A DNA stretch of 25,983 nt from Desulfovibrio sp. OttesenSCG-928-G15. GTDB lineage: Bacteria; Desulfobacterota; Desulfovibrionia; Desulfovibrionales; Desulfovibrionaceae. The notes below the pieces were generated by a model. The model saw only the letters and a list, made by a program, of their open reading frames with translations, had not been told where the DNA came from and did not search any database. The stretch's first letter is position 1, and each line of letters starts with the position of its first letter. Below, piece by piece: positions 1 to 7,514 of the stretch. The DNA is taken from contig JAJDIC010000023.1 of assembly GCA_030266525.1 (NCBI GenBank), forward strand, positions 1 to 25,983, written 5' to 3'. The position numbers and the translations under genes were made by a program.

Positions 1-46
1 TTTGGGGGGCTTTGGCATGAGTACTACCGGCTCAAGAATGCCGCCT

Positions 47-1819
47 TCACAGGCCGGCCTTTTCTTCCTCACGCAGCAGGGCCTCCACACAGGCGGCAGC
101 CCGCTCCACTTCAGCCAAAAGGGACGCCGGGGAAAGTCCGGACGCCGCAAGCGCCGTTACCACCATGCCGGTGCCTTCGTCTCCCGGCGCATAACCAATG
201 CCGAAGCCGTCTTCCACAACCGGACCGAAGCCGAAAAAGCGTATACAGGGCGCGCCTATGCCGCTGGTGGACAGGGCGTCATGCTTGAGCGTGCGCCAGC
301 CGGGATCTGTAAAAACCGCCGGGGGGACGTCAGAGCCAAGGCCCAGCGCTTTTCCGTGCAAGCGAAACATGGCTTCCAGCCCGCTCATATGCCGTTCTGC
401 GCCAAGGCCCTGCTGGCAGCGACGAAGCCCGGTCACATGCGCGGCCTCTGCCTCGCGGTACAGCCTGAGCAATGTGGCGTCAGAACCGCCCTTGTTCAAC
501 AGTTCAGCAACCGCCAAAGCCCCGGCTGTTGAGGCTCTTGCGCATTCCGTCCGCCCCCCGGCAAAACTGCGTACCGCTACAGCCTCATACGACGAGCGCA
601 GTTTGCCGAAAGCGGCAAACTGCGCTGCCTGAAACGCGATTTGCGTGAACGCGTCCGGGCTGGTCTTGCACGACTTGATCCGCGGCCGGGAAAGGCCGGG
701 AACATCGCGGCAGACATAGCGTACCTCCTGCAAGCGCCGGGCGCAGTCCGCCTGCATGGCTTCCAGAATCCGGGTCGTTTCTTCCGTGCCCTCAAAGGGG
801 AGCGTCGAGATCTGCGCTGCGGCGCCTGTACCGGCACGCTCCGGCTCGCGCGAGGCTTTCTCGTCTGCCAGTCCGAGAAGGTACACCCATATAGCCGCGT
901 CACAGCCCGCATGTTCAAAGTTGGCCCCAAGAAAACCGTTTTCAGAGGCGATAAGTTGCAGCGATTTGTCGAACCAGCGGTTGGCCGAATCTCCACACAG
1001 GAGCGATCCGGCAAAGCTGTGCTCATCTTGTGCCGGACCATCAAGACAGATGGCGAACAAGCAGTTCTCCAACTCGCGAAGACTGAGCCGATTACGCAGC
1101 GTTCCGGCCAGCTTCGCCCGAAGCGCGGCCGCGTCTTCCCGCAAGGCAGCGGTCATTGCCCCCACCGGCAGAGCCTTGTCCAGACTTTCGCCTTGCGCCC
1201 GGATTTCTGCCAGAGCGTCTTGCAGCGCCTTCACACTGACAAAGCTTTCGTCTTCGGCTGTAAGGCGCACGCAAAACCAGTGTCCCTTGCAGCAGACCGC
1301 CACCTTGGGCGGGGCGCAAAGCGCAACCGGGACCAGCGTATCCACCCCGGCCCCGGGAATACGGGTATACAGGCAGGAACGCGCCTGATCCATGGCCGCA
1401 AAGCCTTTTCTGACCGGTTCCGGGGGAAGTTCCTGCCTGCCGAGACTGCGACAAACACCGGCAAGGGCGAGCGCAAGACGCGCAAGAGCCGAATCACCGC
1501 CCCAACGCTCTTCGCGGAAGCGGAAAAAATAATTCATCTCAAGGGGCAGATGGCCGCGCCAGGAAAGGTACATATCGTCCCATAAGGGGCGCAGCCAGCT
1601 TGCGTTACCGGGCATGACCGCTTTGTGCCGCTCAAGGGCTTGCTGGAGTTTTTGTCCGGCACCGCCCGGGGCGCAAAAGGCTTCAAAAGCGGCCTTGGTG
1701 GCGGCAAGGGTTTGTGCATCTACCAGCGGGGCAATCAGGGCTTGGGCCAGTTCGCGGGTTTCGGACAAATCCGGCACGGGCAGTGAGGGCAAAAGGTGGT
1801 CATTGTCGTAGGTGGACAT
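47..1819 (-). CDS. Carnitine/choline O-acyltransferase family protein
   Basis: Predicted cytoplasmic enzyme (590 aa) moving an acyl group between CoA and the hydroxyl of carnitine or a similar quaternary amine. Visible family marks: catalytic His303 in NFEHAGCD with Asp307 four residues on (the H-x3-D/E dyad of this family), Tyr411 and Thr424 in a YE...RSF..GRTE block, Arg476 in ERHMSGL, an STS motif at 517-519, and FGFGPVVEDGFGIGY near the C-terminus. Tyr411, Thr424 and Arg476 match the residues that bind the carnitine carboxylate in animal carnitine acetyltransferase; choline acetyltransferase has Val-Asp-Asn in place of Thr-Glu-x. I therefore infer a carnitine-like substrate; acyl chain preference cannot be read. 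The start at 1819 is chosen because AAGGAA lies about 7 nt upstream; the frame stays open to a TTG at 1948. It is the last visible gene after proV-proW, with a 125-nt gap, probably cotranscribed. The family is common in eukaryotes and scarce in bacteria. Confidence 0.9.
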   Translation of the reverse strand: MSTYDNDHLLPSLPVPDLSETRELAQALIAPLVDAQTLAATKAAFEAFCAPGGAGQKLQQALERHKAVMPGNASWLRPLWDDMYLSWRGHLPLEMNYFFRFREERWGGDSALARLALALAGVCRSLGRQELPPEPVRKGFAAMDQARSCLYTRIPGAGVDTLVPVALCAPPKVAVCCKGHWFCVRLTAEDESFVSVKALQDALAEIRAQGESLDKALPVGAMTAALREDAAALRAKLAGTLRNRLSLRELENCLFAICLDGPAQDEHSFAGSLLCGDSANRWFDKSLQLIASENGFLGANFEHAGCDAAIWVYLLGLADEKASREPERAGTGAAAQISTLPFEGTEETTRILEAMQADCARRLQEVRYVCRDVPGLSRPRIKSCKTSPDAFTQIAFQAAQFAAFGKLRSSYEAVAVRSFAGGRTECARASTAGALAVAELLNKGGSDATLLRLYREAEAAHVTGLRRCQQGLGAERHMSGLEAMFRLHGKALGLGSDVPPAVFTDPGWRTLKHDALSTSGIGAPCIRFFGFGPVVEDGFGIGYAPGDEGTGMVVTALAASGLSPASLLAEVERAAACVEALLREEEKAGL

Positions 1820-1858
1820 GGTACTTCCTTGGCATGCAATATGTTCCGAAAAAAATAC

Positions 1859-1934
1859 CGGCTGGCATTCCCCATCCGCTTTTTCAACAGGCTTTTTCGC
1901 TCGGCATTCCCCGGCAGCCTTTCCAAACGGCTTT
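1859..1934. repeat. Imperfect 39-bp tandem repeat in the proW-acyltransferase gap
   Basis: Two 37-base units, 1859-1895 and 1898-1934, start 39 bases apart and agree at about 27 of 37 positions, including a shared 10-base core GGCATTCCCC. The period is a multiple of three and the acyltransferase frame is open across it, so it would encode two similar 13-residue blocks if translation began upstream. The good ribosome site before 1819 argues that it is untranslated leader or spacer. Function unknown. Confidence 0.5.
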
Positions 1935-1944
1935 CGCCGCGCGG

Positions 1945-2802
1945 TCAACTTTGTTGCGAATGTCTGGACACGCGCACTCCAAGATGTTGCAGAATGCGGT
2001 CCAGAAAAATGGCGATAATCACAATGCCTATTCCCGCTTCAAAGCCCAGCCCGACGTTCAGGCGCTGAATGGCTTTCCACACTTCGCCGCCAAGGCCCTT
2101 GGCCCCGATCATGGCCGCCACGACTACCATGGACAGGGCCAACATGACGGTCTGGTTGATACCCGCCAGAATAGTCGGCGCAGCGAGGGGCAGTTCCAGT
2201 TTGATCAGGCGCTGCCAGCGGGTTGCCCCAAAGGCTTCTGCGCACTCTACAAGCTCCTGGGGTACCTGGCGTATGCCAAGCCCGGTCATGCGTATGGCCG
2301 GGGGCAGTGCAAAAACCAGCGTGGCAAACACAGCAGCCACCTTGCCCAGCCCAAACAGCGGAATGGTAGGAATAAGATATACAAAGGAGGGCATGGTCTG
2401 CATGATATCCAGCACGGGCGAAAGCGTCCTGTTCACGGCCTGGCTGATTCCGGACAATATGCCCAGGGGAACGCCGATAAGAACCGCAAGCAGCGTGGAA
2501 ACCACCACCATGGCCAGTGTGCTCATGGCAGCAGGCCAGAATTCCATGCTCCAGATCAGGGCAAAGCCCAACAGGGTAAACAGCGGCAGAGAAACCTTGC
2601 GCACAGCCAGCCAGGCCAGAAAGGCGAATACAAGAATGGTTACAGGCGGCGGCACGGCCATCAGCCCCGATTCAACATGATCGATAGCCACTTCGACCAT
2701 GCCGGAAAAAGCCCGGGTAACAGGGGCCACATGCTGCACAAAAAAATCGAGAAACGAGGCAATCCAGTCGCCCAGGGGAATGCGGGGAATGGTCTCCATC
2801 AT
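1945..2802 (-). CDS. proW: Glycine betaine/proline-type ABC transporter permease (ProW)
   Basis: Inner-membrane permease (285 aa) of a ProU/OpuA-type importer for betaine, carnitine, choline or proline. It has several hydrophobic segments and the typical BPD_transp_1 core, including the EAA loop EAFGATRWQRLIKLELPLA that docks on the ATPase, preceded by MQTMPSFVYLIPTIPLFGLG, which is very typical of ProW/OpuAB. Start at 2802 is chosen because its ATG overlaps the proV TGA as ATGA, with GGGAG about 9 nt upstream; this implies translational coupling. A second ATG follows directly at 2799. The substrate cannot be fixed from the permease; the neighbouring acyltransferase hints at carnitine or a related trimethylamine compound. 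No periplasmic binding protein is fused to it or encoded next to it in the window. Confidence 0.93.
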   Translation of the reverse strand: MMETIPRIPLGDWIASFLDFFVQHVAPVTRAFSGMVEVAIDHVESGLMAVPPPVTILVFAFLAWLAVRKVSLPLFTLLGFALIWSMEFWPAAMSTLAMVVVSTLLAVLIGVPLGILSGISQAVNRTLSPVLDIMQTMPSFVYLIPTIPLFGLGKVAAVFATLVFALPPAIRMTGLGIRQVPQELVECAEAFGATRWQRLIKLELPLAAPTILAGINQTVMLALSMVVVAAMIGAKGLGGEVWKAIQRLNVGLGFEAGIGIVIIAIFLDRILQHLGVRVSRHSQQS

Positions 2803-4130
2803 GCTGTTTTGCTCCCGGTAATACAATCCTCCGACTTCGCAAATCCGGCCAGATCAGCCACCGCAACGCCAGACACCGGAGCGTCTGGCAGCACAGCGTC
2901 TGGCACCGCAGCGCCTGGCTCCGAAGCTTCTGGCTCCGAAGCTTCCGGCTCGTTCGCGGCCAGGGCTTGCAGCAGCGTGCCGCGTACAATAATGCCCATG
3001 AGACGACCGCGCTCGTCCACCACGGGCAAGGGGTACTGCAAGTTGGCCATCACGGGGATAATGTCGGTAAGCGGGGTGTCAGCGCTGGTGGTAATCAGCT
3101 CTGTTTTCATGGCCAGGGACAGGTCACGCTTTCCCTGGCCTCGCAGTTTTTCCAGGTCTTCTTCATACACAACGCCGACCAGAGTGTGAAAAGCATCGAG
3201 GACAAACAGACAGGTAAGCCCGTCGCTACGAATTTTGCGCAGTGCTGTCAAAGGGCCGTCAAGGCCAAGCACGGCCACCGAATAAGGCGCGACCATTATG
3301 GAACCGGCGGTCAATACCCGCCCCCGATCCGCGTGGCGTACAAAGCCTGCGACATACTCGTCCGCCGGATTGGACAGAATGTCTTCGGCAGTGCCCTCTT
3401 GCACAATTCTTCCTTCGCGCAGAAGAATAATCCTGTCGCCAAGGGTAAGGGCTTCGTCCAGATCGTGGCTGATGAAAATAATGGTTTTATGTAATTCATG
3501 CTGCAACCGCAGCAATTCGCTTTGCATTTCCTTACGCGTCAGGGGGTCCAACGCGCTGAAGGCTTCATCCATAAGCAGGATTTGCGGGTCAAGGGCCAGG
3601 GCGCGGGCCAGACCCACGCGCTGCTTCATGCCGCCGGAAAGGTTATGGGGCATGGAATTTTCCCATCCGGCAAGGCCTACACGGGCCAGGGCTTCACGGG
3701 CGCGGGCCTCGCGCTCGGCGGCAGGCACTTGCATCAGCTCCAGGCCATAGGCCGCATTGCGCAGCACCGTATAATGGGGCAACAGGGCGAAATGCTGAAA
3801 AACCATACCTATCTTGCGCTGCCTGAGTTGCCGAAGCTCTTTCACAGACAGGCGCGAAATATCCTGTCCGTCAATAATCACCATTCCGGCAGTGGGTTCA
3901 ATCAGACGGTTCAAACAACGCAGCAAAGTGGACTTGCCGCTTCCTGAAAGCCCCATGACCACCAGCAATTCGCCTTCATCCACGGAAAAGCTGACCGAAT
4001 CCACCGCGACAAGGTGCTTGTTTTTTTTGAAAACAGACTCCCGCGTTTCTCCGGCAGCAAGCATGCCAAGCGCAACGGCTGGGCGTTTGCCGAAAATTTT
4101 CACCAATCCGCAGACTTCAATCTTGGCCAT
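2799..4130 (-). CDS. proV: Glycine betaine/proline-type ABC transporter ATP-binding protein (ProV)
   Basis: ATPase (443 aa) that powers the ProW importer at the inner face of the membrane. Walker A GLSGSGKST is at residues 60-68, followed by the Q-loop region, signature LSGGMKQRVGLARAL and Walker B ILLMDEAFSALD. The N-terminal KIFGKRPAVAL and the long insert before Walker A are typical of ProV. A tandem CBS-like region at roughly 275-395 follows the ATPase; in relatives such domains sense ionic strength. The last ~45 residues are an unusual Pro/Glu/Ala tail built of pentapeptide repeats, making the protein longer than the ~400 aa usual for the family. Start at 4130 is chosen because GGGGAG sits 5 nt upstream; the open frame extends further without a better site. 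A sigma-70-like promoter lies about 60 nt upstream. First gene of the proV-proW-acyltransferase unit. Confidence 0.94.
   Translation of the reverse strand: MAKIEVCGLVKIFGKRPAVALGMLAAGETRESVFKKNKHLVAVDSVSFSVDEGELLVVMGLSGSGKSTLLRCLNRLIEPTAGMVIIDGQDISRLSVKELRQLRQRKIGMVFQHFALLPHYTVLRNAAYGLELMQVPAAEREARAREALARVGLAGWENSMPHNLSGGMKQRVGLARALALDPQILLMDEAFSALDPLTRKEMQSELLRLQHELHKTIIFISHDLDEALTLGDRIILLREGRIVQEGTAEDILSNPADEYVAGFVRHADRGRVLTAGSIMVAPYSVAVLGLDGPLTALRKIRSDGLTCLFVLDAFHTLVGVVYEEDLEKLRGQGKRDLSLAMKTELITTSADTPLTDIIPVMANLQYPLPVVDERGRLMGIIVRGTLLQALAANEPEASEPEASEPGAAVPDAVLPDAPVSGVAVADLAGFAKSEDCITGSKTA
2880..2954. repeat. Five degenerate 15-bp tandem repeats at the 3' end of proV
   Basis: Units begin at 2880, 2895, 2910, 2925 and 2940 and follow the pattern AGCKYCTGGCNCCGA on the plus strand. 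Read on the minus strand they encode a pentapeptide series of the type EPEAS, EPEAS, EPGAA, VPDAV, LPDAP in the ProV tail. This is probably a slippage-prone linker; no structural domain is recognised. Confidence 0.7.
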
Positions 4131-4196
4131 GCATGCTCCCCGGGAAAAAACTCTCGAACCCGCGAAAAACAAACAAGAATTCCGCTACTATCAAAA

Positions 4197-4226
4197 AGCA
4201 TACTCGACAAGCCATACTAATGTCAA
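4197..4226 (-). promoter_or_regulatory. Sigma-70-like promoter for proV-proW-acyltransferase
   Basis: On the minus strand there is a perfect -35 TTGACA (4221-4226), an 18-nt spacer and a -10 TATGCT (4197-4202). Transcription would start near 4190 and leave a leader of about 60 nt before the proV ATG. Sequence match only; no operator is evident nearby. Confidence 0.6.
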
Positions 4227-4433
4227 TAGCGCATTAAATTGGGCATATAACGATGGGAAAAAAGCATTCAGGTTCGAGCAATTTTTTCCTCATGCGTCCG
4301 GAATGTTGGCGGGAATACAGCGCATTTGCCATAGCACAACAAAGCATATAAACACAAATTACGCAGATTTTTAGTATCACACACTGCATTGATTCATGTA
4401 CAATAATGCAAAAACTGCAATATACATAAAACA

Positions 4434-4468
4434 ACAACAGCCCGACTGGAAACCAGCCGGGCTGTTGT
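4434..4468 (-). terminator. Hairpin, probable ppaC terminator
   Basis: An 11-bp perfect outer stem (ACAACAGCCCG / CGGGCTGTTGT) continues, after one mismatch, into CTGG/CCAG with an AAA loop. On the minus strand it is followed by TGTTTTATGTATA, a modest U-rich tract, so it fits an intrinsic terminator about 136 nt after the ppaC stop. On the plus strand there is no U tract. Confidence 0.6.
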
Positions 4469-4604
4469 ATAGTACCGCCATATCTCCGCTACAGGAGACG
4501 AAGGCTCGGGATTTGTCAGCAAACAAGCGGAACATGCGCCGAGAACGAGCAAAAAAGATCTTTGCCGGGGCACTCGACCATGAAACGGTTATCGCGGATA
4601 CTCC

Positions 4605-5522
4605 CTATTTTTTGAAAGCAGCTTCAAACTTGGGCACAACGTCCTTTTTGCGGCTCATAACCTTGGGCAGCCAGACGCTCTTGTCGCCCGCAACGCCGAA
4701 AGCGGCTTCAACAACGGAAGGATCGTCAGAGCAGATAAGCATTTCTGAGCCTTCTTTCATGATGTCGGTAAGCAGCAGGAACACGCTGTGACGGCCATCG
4801 GCCTTTACGTTGTTCAGTTCGGCGGCAAGGTCGCCCTTGATGCCGTCCAACATGGAAATGTCGATAACTTCCAGTTGGCCGATGCCGACTTTTTTGCCGT
4901 TCATGTCAAAGTCTTTGTAGTCGCGGAACACGAGTTCCTTGGCCGGTACGCCGTCAACAGCGGACTTGACCTTGAACATATCCATGCCAAGGGCCTGCAC
5001 GTCGGAAACGCCCGCAATCTTGGCAAGGGCTTCCACGGCTTTCTTGTCGTCTTCCGTGGTGGTGGGAGACTTGAAGATAACCGTGTCGGACAGGATGGCG
5101 CACAAAAGGCCGCCCGCGATATTTTTGGGCACCTCAATACCGTAGAAGTCGTACATGCCCTTGATAACCGTGCCGGTACATCCGGCAGGCCAGACCCACA
5201 TGAGCAGCGGGCTGGAGGTGGTCACGTCGCCAAGTTTGTGGTGGTCGACAACCGCGATAACTTCGGCGTCGCCCAGGTCTGCCGGGGCTTGGGCCAGATC
5301 GGAATGGTCAACCAGAATAACTTTTTGTCCGGCAACGGAAGTTACTACCTCAGGAGCGGTGAGGCCGAATTTTTCCATAACAAAAACGGTTTCAGGAGTG
5401 GCCGGGCCCTGCATGATGGCTTTGGCCGCTTCGCCTCTTTTGCTCATGAGATCTGCTACTGCGATAGCGGAAATAACGCTGTCCGTATCCGGGTTTTTGT
5501 GACCGACGACAAGTGCTGCCAT
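4605..5522 (-). CDS. ppaC: Manganese-dependent inorganic pyrophosphatase (family II, DHH)
   Basis: Cytoplasmic enzyme (305 aa, normal family length) that hydrolyses pyrophosphate to phosphate and so pulls biosynthetic and activation reactions forward. The metal-binding motifs are all present: GHKNPDTDSV (His8, Asp12, Asp14) at the N-terminus, a VDHSD segment, VDHHKLGD (the DHH motif), SDTVIFKSPT, and a C-terminal SRKKDVVP matching the substrate-binding SRK loop. There is no CBS-DRTGG insert, so it is the unregulated form. Start at 5522 is chosen because GGAGGA lies 5 nt upstream and the protein then opens directly with MAALVVGHKNPDTD; an ATG at 5534 lies inside the ribosome site region. It is divergent from the S1-domain gene across 262 nt that contain a perfect inverted repeat. 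In sulfate reducers, pyrophosphate removal drives sulfate activation, which would fit a Desulfovibrio host. Confidence 0.96.
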   Translation of the reverse strand: MAALVVGHKNPDTDSVISAIAVADLMSKRGEAAKAIMQGPATPETVFVMEKFGLTAPEVVTSVAGQKVILVDHSDLAQAPADLGDAEVIAVVDHHKLGDVTTSSPLLMWVWPAGCTGTVIKGMYDFYGIEVPKNIAGGLLCAILSDTVIFKSPTTTEDDKKAVEALAKIAGVSDVQALGMDMFKVKSAVDGVPAKELVFRDYKDFDMNGKKVGIGQLEVIDISMLDGIKGDLAAELNNVKADGRHSVFLLLTDIMKEGSEMLICSDDPSVVEAAFGVAGDKSVWLPKVMSRKKDVVPKFEAAFKK

Positions 5523-5601
5523 GGTTTCCTCCATAACTGGTTTATAACATTGAGCGGCTTTGACCGCTTCAGGACCTTCCGGCCTAGGCCGTATCACTTA
5601 C

Positions 5602-5621
5602 TTTGTGCCAAATAGCACAAA
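5602..5621. promoter_or_regulatory. Operator-like inverted repeat TTTGTGC-N6-GCACAAA
   Basis: Perfect 7-bp arms (5602-5608 and 5615-5621) with a 6-base centre lie in the divergent ppaC/S1-gene region, 80-100 nt upstream of the ppaC start. The half-site spacing resembles Crp/Fnr-family operators (TGTGA-N6-TCACA), differing at the inner base. It could also be a small hairpin in a leader RNA. Regulator unknown. Confidence 0.4.
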
Positions 5622-5784
5622 CGAAGATTCTTGCCAATACCCACGGGCCCGCATTGCCCAATTTACACTAAAAAATCCCTCCAATCTTAATGAAGGCCTC
5701 AAAGGAAAAACAAGTTCTCCCTCTTGCGCATCCTGTTTGGGCCTGATATGCATTCTGCGCACATTGCTTCGTCAAGGAGAGAAC

Positions 5785-7434
5785 ATGACTTCCGAGGAAT
5801 TACAAACCACCGATGTTGCGGAAAACGCCACCGCCCCAACCGCGCCCGAAACCGCGGCCAAAGCCCCCAGCCCCCAGGCGGCAAGCCACGCGCAGGATTT
5901 TTCCGCCCAGCCTGAAACGCCTGCGGCCCCGCACAGTCCGGCTGAAGCGGCAGCTGCCTCTGACGCTACGCCCGCCGCTTCCAGCGCGGACGAAGCAGAA
6001 ATGTCCTTCGCTGAAATGCTGGCCGAGCATGAAGAAGGACAAGGCACGCATACGCGCCTCAGCCCAGGCCAGCGGGTGAGCGTGCGCATTGTGGCCATTA
6101 CCGCTGATACGGTTTTCGTCAGCACCGGCTCCAAGGTGGACGGCATTGTCGACCGGGAAGAACTGGAAACAGACGGTGAACTGCCCTTTGCCGTAGGCGA
6201 TATGGTGGACCTGTATGTTGTTACAGCCACCGCGCAGGAAGTCAAACTCTCCAAGATTCTTCGCGGCGCGGGCAGCATTTCTGCCCTGGAAGAAGCCAAA
6301 GACGCGGGCCTGCCCGTGGAAGGCAAGGTTACCGGGCTGATAAAAGGCGGCTACGCGGTGGACATCATGAAACGCCGCGCCTTTTGCCCCTTGAGCCAGA
6401 TAGACCTTCGCCCCCTGGACGACCCGGAAAGCCCGGTCGGCAAGACCTATGCCTTTATGATTACCCGGCTTGAAAAAGGCGGACGCAACATCGTTGTTTC
6501 CCGGCGCTCCGTACTGGAAAGGGAGCAGGCCGAAAACCGCGACGCCCTGCTGGCCGAAATGAACGAAGGCGAAGTGCGCGAAGGCACCATTACCCGCCTT
6601 GCCCCCTTTGGAGCCTTTGTGGAACTGGCCCCCGGCGTGGAAGGCCTGGTGCATCTTTCCGAACTTTCCTGGGCCCGCATAGGTCAGGCAGATGAAGCCG
6701 TCAGCCCCGGCGACAAGGTGCGGGTCAAGGTGCTGTCCATTGCCAAGGAAGAAAAGGGCGTACGCATTTCCCTTTCTTGCCGTCAGGTTACCGACGACCC
6801 CTGGAAAAATGTGGCGGAACGGCTGCACGCGGGCGATGTGACCGAGGGCAAGGTTGTGCGCAACGCACCCTTCGGCTCTTTTGTGGAAGTCTTGCCCGGC
6901 GTGGAAGGCCTGATACACATTTCCGAGCTTTCGTATGAAAAGCGGATAATGAAACCGGATGAAGTGGTCACTCCCGGCGATGTGGTATCCGTCAAAATCA
7001 AGGAACTGGACGCGGACAAACGGCGTATATCCCTGAGCCTGCGCGATGTCGCGGGCAACCCCTGGGATACTGTGGGCGATATGTTCGCTGTCGGTCAGGA
7101 TGTCACCGGCACTGTGGAAAAGCGCGCGCCTTTCGGGCTGTTCATCACCCTTGCCCCGGGCATTACCGGACTTATGCCCAACGGGGTCATTCAGGCTTCC
7201 CCTTCCAAAAAGACGCTGGAAAGGCTCTCGTCCGGCGAAGCCGTGGCCGTGCGTATCACCCAGGTTGACGCCACAGCCAAACGCATTTCCCTGGCCCCGG
7301 CCGGTGAAGAAGCTTCTGACGCGGCCGCTGTGGAAAAAGACTGGAAAAAACACGCCCCGAAACCCGCGCCCGCCCCTTCCATGGGCGCTCTCGGGCTGGC
7401 CATGCAAAAAGCCATGGACAAAAGGAAAAAGTAA
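5785..7434 (+). CDS. S1-domain RNA-binding protein (ribosomal protein S1-like)
   Basis: 549 aa. After an ~85-residue Ala/Pro/Glu-rich, probably disordered N-terminus come five S1 (OB-fold) repeats at roughly residues 94-165, 178-250, 264-335, 352-425 and 438-510; the third and fourth are closest to consensus (GxFGAFVEL.PGVEGLVHLSELS and GSFVEVLPGVEGLIHISELS). It ends in a Lys-rich tail. It should bind mRNA or single-stranded RNA. True RpsA normally has six repeats, and the first two domains differ, so this may be the S1 protein itself, a paralogue, or a general RNA chaperone; the order of domains alone does not decide. Start at 5785 is chosen for AAGGAGA 4-5 nt upstream; the upstream open frame to 5560 lies in the intergenic region. 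A strong terminator follows 22 nt after the stop. Confidence 0.9.
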   Translation: MTSEELQTTDVAENATAPTAPETAAKAPSPQAASHAQDFSAQPETPAAPHSPAEAAAASDATPAASSADEAEMSFAEMLAEHEEGQGTHTRLSPGQRVSVRIVAITADTVFVSTGSKVDGIVDREELETDGELPFAVGDMVDLYVVTATAQEVKLSKILRGAGSISALEEAKDAGLPVEGKVTGLIKGGYAVDIMKRRAFCPLSQIDLRPLDDPESPVGKTYAFMITRLEKGGRNIVVSRRSVLEREQAENRDALLAEMNEGEVREGTITRLAPFGAFVELAPGVEGLVHLSELSWARIGQADEAVSPGDKVRVKVLSIAKEEKGVRISLSCRQVTDDPWKNVAERLHAGDVTEGKVVRNAPFGSFVEVLPGVEGLIHISELSYEKRIMKPDEVVTPGDVVSVKIKELDADKRRISLSLRDVAGNPWDTVGDMFAVGQDVTGTVEKRAPFGLFITLAPGITGLMPNGVIQASPSKKTLERLSSGEAVAVRITQVDATAKRISLAPAGEEASDAAAVEKDWKKHAPKPAPAPSMGALGLAMQKAMDKRKK

Positions 7435-7455
7435 GGCAGGATGTTCTGCTTTTGC

Positions 7456-7501
7456 AAAGCGCCCTGTTTCGAGCTTGCGAATGTCCGAAACAGGGCGCTT
7501 T
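7456..7501 (+). terminator. Rho-independent terminator of the S1-domain gene
   Basis: Perfect 16-bp stem (7456-7471 AAAGCGCCCTGTTTCG with 7486-7501) and a 14-nt loop, followed on the plus strand by TGTGCTTTATTTC. It sits between the convergent S1-domain and methyltransferase genes. The minus-strand side lacks a U tract, so it is better suited to the plus-strand gene. Confidence 0.85.
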
Positions 7502-7514
7502 GTGCTTTATTTCA

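Larger units (their letters stand above)
4131..4604. other. 474-bp intergenic region between proV and ppaC
   Basis: AT-rich compared with its neighbours. It holds the proV promoter (4197-4226), a hairpin (4434-4468) that may end ppaC transcription, and a ~130-nt ppaC 3' untranslated stretch. The only minus-strand open frame (about 4234-4437, 67 codons, Cys-rich hydrophobic) has no ribosome site or recognisable product and is treated as non-coding. No RNA gene is recognised. Confidence 0.6.

Noticed and set aside
1..46. Possible terminator or gene start left of the acyltransferase stop
   Set aside because: Only 46 bases are visible and they show no hairpin with a U tract.
1714..3189. Long plus-strand open frame (491 codons)
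   Set aside because: It lies antisense to proW, proV and the acyltransferase, is Gln/His/Gly-rich with no domain, and reflects the high-GC codon pattern of the true genes.
4234..4437. 67-codon minus-strand open frame before proV
   Set aside because: Cys-rich, AT-rich and without a ribosome site or homologue known to me; it covers the region upstream of the proV promoter and half of a hairpin.
5800..7407. Long minus-strand open frame opposite the S1-domain gene
   Set aside because: His/Gly/Phe-rich shadow with no ribosome site; the plus strand encodes clear S1 repeats.
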